From: Agriotes lineatus
Taxonomy: Eukaryota > Arthropoda > Insecta > Coleoptera > Elateridae
Reading direction: 5' to 3'
Length of the DNA stretch: 64,000 nucleotides
Assembly (NCBI GenBank): GCA_940337035.1
Contig: OW679197.1
Location: 39,872,466 to 39,936,465 of the forward strand
Below, in pieces: positions 58,702 through 64,000 of the stretch (position 1 is its first letter; every line of letters begins with the position of its first letter). A program made the translations under genes and the position numbers. The notes beneath the pieces were generated by a model. That model was given only the letters and a program-made list of their open reading frames with translations, was not told the origin of the DNA and searched no databases.

Positions 58702-59219
58702 TTGAGAGTGCGATTACTTCAGAATTTCCACTGTATAGTTACTTACTTAAAGAAAACATTTTGTTGTGTAGAAAGTAGAAAATCCAACTTAGCTATGATA
58801 TGGTTTTAGCATCTAGTTATCCTGAATGTTTAGAAATTAAATCTGAGTTATACTAGCTAGGAATAAATAAACGCGTCCTTCCAACCTTCATTAATAAGAT
58901 AGAGTTATTTTTTAAATTTTACAGTAAATAAACATTTAACAAATAGTTTGAGTACTCAGAAAACATAAGTGATCCCAAAGCTATCTTAGGAATTGAATGT
59001 CGGCTGTTATATTTCCTCTTAAATTATATCTAGCCTATATTAGTCTACATTATACATATACATTATAAGAATGATTAAATATTTATTTCATTTTGGAACC
59101 ATAATGTTATGTTATTTTTCTTCAAACGGCAGTAAAATGTGACATTATACTGCTTGATTGATGATGCTAAACTGTCACTTCATTGCTATGGCATCTAAAA
59201 CACTTTATCTGCCGCTCGT
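58702..59219. other. No features recognised
   Basis: AT-rich spacer downstream of copy 4, including its possible polyadenylation site. Confidence 0.35.
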
Positions 59220-59287
59220 CAGAGAATCCGCAGAAAATATTCTGCCGCTGACGAGATCAAGACAATATTTTGCATGCGGATTCTCTG
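59220..59287. repeat. Inverted repeat
   Basis: CAGAGAATCCGCA (59220) pairs with TGCGGATTCTCTG (59275-59287); AAAATATT and AATATTTT continue inward. The loop carries CTGACGAG, the inverse of CTCGTCAG, which overlaps the left arm from 59214. Confidence 0.75.
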
Positions 59288-59473
59288 TGTATCTGGCACG
59301 AAACTGAATACACTTTCAGTCAAATATATACAGAGTGAGGAATAGATAAAAGTAATAATTGTTACATAGCTCAGGTTTTGACGAAAATGAGACGTAACAG
59401 ATACTGGGTGAACATCGCAAATAGGATAGAGCGTATATCGTCTTTAAATTGCAGTGAGAGGTACCTAAAATGA

Positions 59474-59554
59474 GCGCCCGGTTGTGGCGCAGTGGTTCAA
59501 GCGTATTGCTCGGTCCGACAAGCGCCTGGGAGCTCGAGTTCGAATCTCACCGCC
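59474..59554 (+). ncRNA. tRNA-like sequence, probable tRNA-derived SINE
   Basis: Box A-like TGTGGCGCAGTGGTTC and box B-like GAGTTCGAATCTC, about 40 bp apart, form a Pol III internal promoter. The acceptor ends (CCGGTTG and CACCGCC) do not pair, so this is not a functional tRNA. A tRNA-derived SINE or pseudo-tRNA is likely. Confidence 0.5.
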
Positions 59555-59683
59555 ATAATTGTTTTATATTTGAAAATTGATGTAATGTGCATTACGAAGT
59601 GCTTCCTCTAACTATTTCAGTAATATTAACTTGGCTTCGACTGCTTAAAGTGATCTCTCCGTACATTAACTGAGTCATATACC

Positions 59684-59861
59684 ACATGTTCATTAAAAAA
59701 TCCGGATATCAGATTAGGTTTTCTGTCAGTTTTGACACAGACTGACGCAAAATCTAAACTGCTAATCTCAAATTTAACATAGACTTACAGTGCCACCAAT
59801 ATATTATTCATAGGTTTGAATTTCCACAGCCGCCCCTTATGGACTTTTTTAATGAACATGT
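59684..59861. mobile_element. MITE immediately upstream of peptide copy 5
   Basis: Ends ACATGTTCATTAAAAAATCC and GGACTTTTTTAATGAACATG-T are inverted copies. The interior shares GACACAGACTGACG and AATCTCAAATTTAACATAGA with the element at 52530-52783. It ends 9 bp before the copy 5 exon, where the 5' UTR and TATA box lie in genes 1-3. Confidence 0.75.
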
Positions 59862-59870
59862 ACTACGAAA

Positions 59871-60236
59871 ATGCGTTTTTGTTGTTGTAAATATATGTCG
59901 CTATCTTGACTGTAATGGCTACTTTGGCAGGTTCGGCTACTGACCCCCAGTAAGTAGTACACTATTATTGCATTGACTCTGCTGGCTTTCATTGTTTTCT
60001 TACAATATATAAATTGAAAAAAATATTAAATGTAAATTTTTTCTGCTTTGAAACAATAAATCGTAGTAATTCCTATACTACCCTTTTCTTGAAACTAGGG
60101 ATAAATTAATGACTAAGTTTTAATAAAAATCTTAAATTAGCAGTGTGTGTAAATTATGAAAATTGTGATTTCTAATGAGTTTCTTTTTTTAGAAAAAAAC
60201 CCTTGCAAGAACCTAGATAGTTGGATCTGTGGCTGA
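59871..60236 (+). pseudogene. Broken C-x7-C peptide gene, copy 5
   Basis: Exon 1 remnant 59871-59949 ends at a normal GTAAGT donor. The homologous frame reads FLLL, a TAA stop where Cys6 lies in gene 1, then IYVAILTVMATLAGSATDPQ, with a one-base shift relative to the ATG. Exon 2 (60193-60236) follows TTTTTTTTAG and keeps CKNLDSWICG and stop, but one extra A in its A-run puts it out of phase. Three lesions plus a MITE in the promoter position make it a pseudogene. The ring spacing C-x7-C-G is still visible. Confidence 0.75.
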
Positions 60237-61187
60237 GCATCCATTTCCCATCGATGAATTGTTTAGTAAAACAGATATCTTAGTTTCCAAGAAGCAAGGC
60301 ATCTTGGAAAATTATATTTTCCTGAAATCGTCAAGAGATCGGGCCATGTCCACTCAGTTTGATCTTGAAAGTGTCACTTTGCAAGACTAGTCACTTTTGA
60401 GATTTTTTGCAAGACTAGTCATTTTTACTTTACTTTACCTAGGTGACCGGTCACCTTCACCATGCGCCTTGATGCGGTAGAATTCTATTTTTAAATTTTT
60501 AAAGAGAGATTTCGGAAAACATGTAATACATTACACAGCATGAAACTGTCTATGCTTGACTCGGAGGCTTTGAAGAAGTACTCGGACGCTTTGCGTCCTT
60601 GTATTCTTTTTTATTAATTAAATAACTACCTAAAATAGTAGTATTGCTGTGAATAATAAGTTCTTTTCCCTATCCTTTAGCTGTGATAGTTAACCCAGGA
60701 ACATTAGTCGAAAAAAGGGTATTATTCCGGAAGAAAACAATCAAGTTGAATTTTGGTATGCACTTACCTTAAAACCTTCTAAATAAACTGTGGAAAGTCC
60801 CCATTGCTAAGTTGTGTACTTAAAGTTGACAGCGCGCGAAAGAGTTAAAAAAAGTTTTCCTAAATTTTACGCCATAAACGCTTCGCTACCAGTATACACT
60901 ATGGAAAATTCTCTACAAGAACGATCTTAGTTTTTTTTTCAAACGACCAACCGTTACATCTAGATCGAATTCTACACTTTGGCTTGTTCTATAGCGAAAT
61001 TGGAATCTGAAGTATACAAAATAAACGTTGACGTCTTTCCTTGCATCAATCCTTATATATAAACGTCGAGCCTGCGTGCATGTATGTGTCATGTTTTCAT
61101 CGTCACCGACCGGGCTTATTTCATTCGTGATCGAGCTCACTTTTTATGTCGTCATCCTTCAATTCATAATGCAACGATAAGTTTGTG
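60237..61187. other. No features recognised
   Basis: Short GACTAGTCA-type repeats near 60385-60425 (CTTTGCAAGACTAGTCACTT and TTGCAAGACTAGTCATTT) are the only structure. Confidence 0.35.
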
Positions 61188-61244
61188 TGTCTTGGCCGAG
61201 ATAGATCATCTCTGGGAGTTCAGGTTCGAATCTTACCGATTCCG
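61188..61244 (+). ncRNA. tRNA-like fragment
   Basis: TCTTGGCCGAGATAGATCA resembles a Ser/Leu-type box A, and AGGTTCGAATCTTACC a box B. The spacing is too short for a tRNA; a SINE remnant is likely. Confidence 0.4.
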
Positions 61245-61679
61245 AGTTTTTTTTCTTTTGCAAGAAAATGCTATTAATGCTACTGTGTTTTCTTTGACCA
61301 TCTTATTCCTATTAGAAACGTTAAGATTTATTTCTATTTCATACATAATTATAAACACTCGTCAACACAACGGTATTCGATCTAGCAAAGGTGTTTTACC
61401 GTGCTCTTTTTTTAATTAAAAACATTAAAAACACTTTTTCTGCAACTTCGTTTTTCACAATTCGCTTTGAAACATGTGTGCTACAACGCTACAGAATCAC
61501 GCTTACTCCAGAGCTCACACATTACTTCAAGTTGATTAATCCCAAATTGTTTATAGCGAAATAACATTAAATGATAATAAACTGAGTTCTTCCAAATTTA
61601 TCTACAGAATTTCGACAAAAGGTCACCGTTGTTTGACGAAGTGAAAGGGTCGAGTAATGTCAAAATGATGAACGAACCA

Positions 61680-62650
61680 TTTGATGAAAAAATCTAGGTT
61701 CAATATTTTGAAATGTTGACAATCACGAAAGAGTGTATCAGAGCTGCAACAATGGGCAACTGGGAGGCGCGTTTAGCTTCACTGGATAAAATGTTTCCAT
61801 ATGTTCATGCAGCAACACTGTTTCTTTACGTAAAATCGGCACAGTGGTACGTTCAATACATGTCAAAATTGAAAAGTTAAATGGAAAACGAAGCCTTAAA
61901 GAAGTTCATTAAGATGTATTTTTCAGTTAAACGTACGGATGAATTTTATGGAACGTGGAACGAAACCCCCAAATTTAACAAAGCACTGACACATGGAAGC
62001 ACTACCATGGAAAGTGTTTCATGTATATGTATTTTTGGACTACTATCTCCGAACAATGACGCCAGTGTGGCCGAGGGATTAAGGAATTCGGCTGCAGTGC
62101 CGCGGTGTTAACCATTCAGTACGACGTTAACGTGTGCCAGATTGGCTGGATTTCGGAAAAAGATATTTGGATAACCCTGTCTCAGGCCATATTCCTCCGT
62201 GTGAAATGAAGCGTCCTGAACTTTATTTTTTCTGCAAGTGTTGAGAAGTTTTGTGAACCTTCATTCGACATAGGAGAACAACATTTTGACCCAAGAGACT
62301 CGATTCAATGCCAGTAATTGCAGCGGAGATAACTGATGATAAGGAAAATAACTGTCGCAATGAGCAAGATATTGGCGCTGTTGCAGTGAAAAAGAAAATT
62401 TACTAACATTTCAAGTACAGCAAGTTTTTAAGAGACAATGGAGTACTTTCGCTTCCAACAGCACTACCCAACACAACTGTGCTCATCGATCCATTGTTGT
62501 TGTTTGAAAGGATCAGTGTAATGAAAACATCCAAGAAGAGCCCCGTAACAACGCGCAGACCACAGACTACCTGTCAGAAAAAATACGTGAAACACGGCTG
62601 AAAATATGCCATAGAATGCAAGGAGGTTCCTGTGAATTCCAAATATTTTA
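61680..62650 (+). pseudogene. Decayed ORF of an uncharacterised repeat-associated protein
   Basis: Broken frames give MGNWEARLASLDKMFPYVHA then LFLYVKSAQWYVQYMSKL, and KRTDEFYGTWNETPKFNKAL. These resemble the 'R.GNW..HL....MLPYF.A.GH..YAKSA..Y...M' and 'RRSD.FW.GL..D..IEQ' segments of an uncharacterised protein common in arthropod repeats. Near 62430 follow FLRDNGVLSLPTALPNTTVL and IDPLLLFERI. A tRNA-like piece interrupts it at about 62058. Family recall is approximate, function unknown. Confidence 0.35.
62058..62105 (+). ncRNA. tRNA-like fragment
   Basis: AGTGTGGCCGAGGGATTAAG is close to the 5' half of a Ser-type tRNA (box A), and GGCTGCAGTGCCGC could be an anticodon arm. Box B is absent. 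It interrupts the decayed ORF and is probably a truncated SINE. Confidence 0.4.
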
Positions 62651-64000
62651 GCGTGGTATGTAGGTAACCATAATCAGATAGCCAGTAAGTTGCTGGAATG
62701 AAGTATTCAGTACGAAATTAAAAATACTTGAGAAACGAAAACAAATTTCTGCAGCAGATCCGCTCGATGGCAAAGTCGTTATTAAAGGATAACTCGCTCC
62801 GAAGCTGATGAGCGAAATAAATTTAAATTACGACGGCAAAGAAAACAAGCCCAAGGTAGACGAAGCGAATTCCTGCAGCGATGTGGTAAATTTAAGCCAA
62901 CAAAAATGTTGGTGATAGAGCTCGTTTAAATTGCACTCTGTTAGTAATTGTTGCTGAGTACGAAATAATTCCAGCGAATTAATTGGAAAATTCCCAAAAA
63001 CGCTGCGTCTACACAATTTGAGAAATATATTTTATCTCCAACCGGCTCCGTTAATATTTCAAAAAACGTATAGGTATGTTTTCCCACTTTAGAAAGCACA
63101 ATTTTCAACACGGTAAACGTACAAATTGATTGTTAAAACACTTCATGATGTATATGTTACGCTAAAAGATGTTAATACGGCATGACGTATACCAATGACT
63201 ATTCAACTCACCCCCCTATGTTAACTCTTAACTAATCATAATTTAATATCTTTTTATTTAGACCAATCAGAGTAAAATTGTGTAACAATTCCGCTAGGGA
63301 AATTTTAAGTACAATTGTTTTCCCTTCCTGTAAAATCTATTTCACTTCCTATAATAAACTTACACAAGCTTTAATATGTGTTTTGTTTGTCAAAATAATG
63401 CATTTTACACTACCTTCAAAATAACTATAAAGCCTAGAATTTGATTTAAATAAAATATATTTCACGACCTCCTTCATTGCGCTATTAAACTAACCCTAGC
63501 CTAGTCAAGGAAGTCGTGATATAATTTATTAATTACTATGCAATGTCAATTGTGTTCGTTGAATAGTCCTTTAAATACAACTTGTAGCTGACGAATTGCA
63601 TACATTTTTGTTAAAGTTTTTACTCATGTTTATTACTTCGATGTAAATTTTTGGGAAATTCGTCGAGCCGCGGTATTGTATATGATAATATCGTTGATAT
63701 TGGTCCTTTAACGTCACTTTTCAATGATACTATATTGTCGTTCCTTATTATTTCCGACTTTTTGTAACGTTGAAAGTTGAAATCTAAAAACAAATATATT
63801 GGTTTACTGATTAATCAACTTTATTGTTGCACAATTAATAAGCTTCCGCTTTTAGTAAAATTATTAAACTTCATTCAGAAGTAAATGTAAATCATTTCTC
63901 GAACACAGACTTCATTCTAAATTTAATAAAGCTACAACAAGATTATCATTTCCAGGTGCAACACAGAGCTAAAAGCTCTTGTTTTCAATTCCCTCAAGTT
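62651..64000. other. No features recognised
   Basis: AT-rich. A short inverted pair (TATTTCACGACCTCCTTC near 63460 and AGGAAGTCGTGATATA near 63508) could be a small MITE; no coding signature. Confidence 0.35.

Noticed and set aside
59474..59554. Functional tRNA gene
   Set aside because: Box-like motifs are present but the acceptor stem does not pair.

Overview
The window looks like AT-rich, repeat-dense intronic or intergenic DNA from an insect, possibly a beetle; the order is not proven. Two minus-strand exons are credible host coding sequence. One at 12231-12461 encodes the helix A/IQ region of a KCNQ potassium channel. One at 176-320 has matching splice phase and may be the next KCNQ exon. 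No channel exon was recognised between 12.46 and 64 kb. If KCNQ continues beyond 64 kb, most of the window is one very large KCNQ intron. Most other sequence is mobile DNA of many ages.

The notable host-type system is a family of tiny two-exon genes on the plus strand, antisense to KCNQ. Three look intact (27880-28736, 34161-34506, 44605-44953). A diverged copy (58401-58701) and a broken copy (59871-60236) follow. Each intact gene encodes a 40-44 residue secreted peptide: a signal peptide of about 19 residues, a VP...DP segment, and a short tail closed by two cysteines (C-x7-C-G). All share one intron of the same phase, a TATA box 31 bp upstream of a conserved initiator, and AATAAA signals. 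The genes ride on tandem segmental duplications: unit 1 about 25.8-30.4 kb; unit 2 about 32.85-35.27 plus 42.93-43.41 kb; unit 3 about 43.42-47.16 kb; head of unit 4 about 47.16-47.49 kb. Later insertions split these units. I know no named family matching this peptide. Small secreted immune-type effectors are the closest analogy, by inference only.

Layout: 0-12.5 kb holds KCNQ exons, decayed non-LTR elements (one with a tandem triplication) and foldback MITEs. 12.5-25 kb holds a three-level nest of transposons (14.0-16.06 kb), a decayed Jockey-like element, a long palindrome and a 150-bp tandem array. 25.8-47.5 kb is the peptide-gene duplication block, interrupted by a Jockey-like element, a mariner-like element, a full-length CR1/Jockey-superfamily retrotransposon with two open ORFs (36986-about 41.7 kb) and a hAT-like MITE. 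48.0-51.26 kb is a transposon with long terminal inverted repeats that contains a GC-rich segment resembling a solo LTR. 51.3-64 kb holds further MITEs, RT debris, the two degenerate peptide genes, tRNA-like fragments and a decayed repeat-associated ORF.
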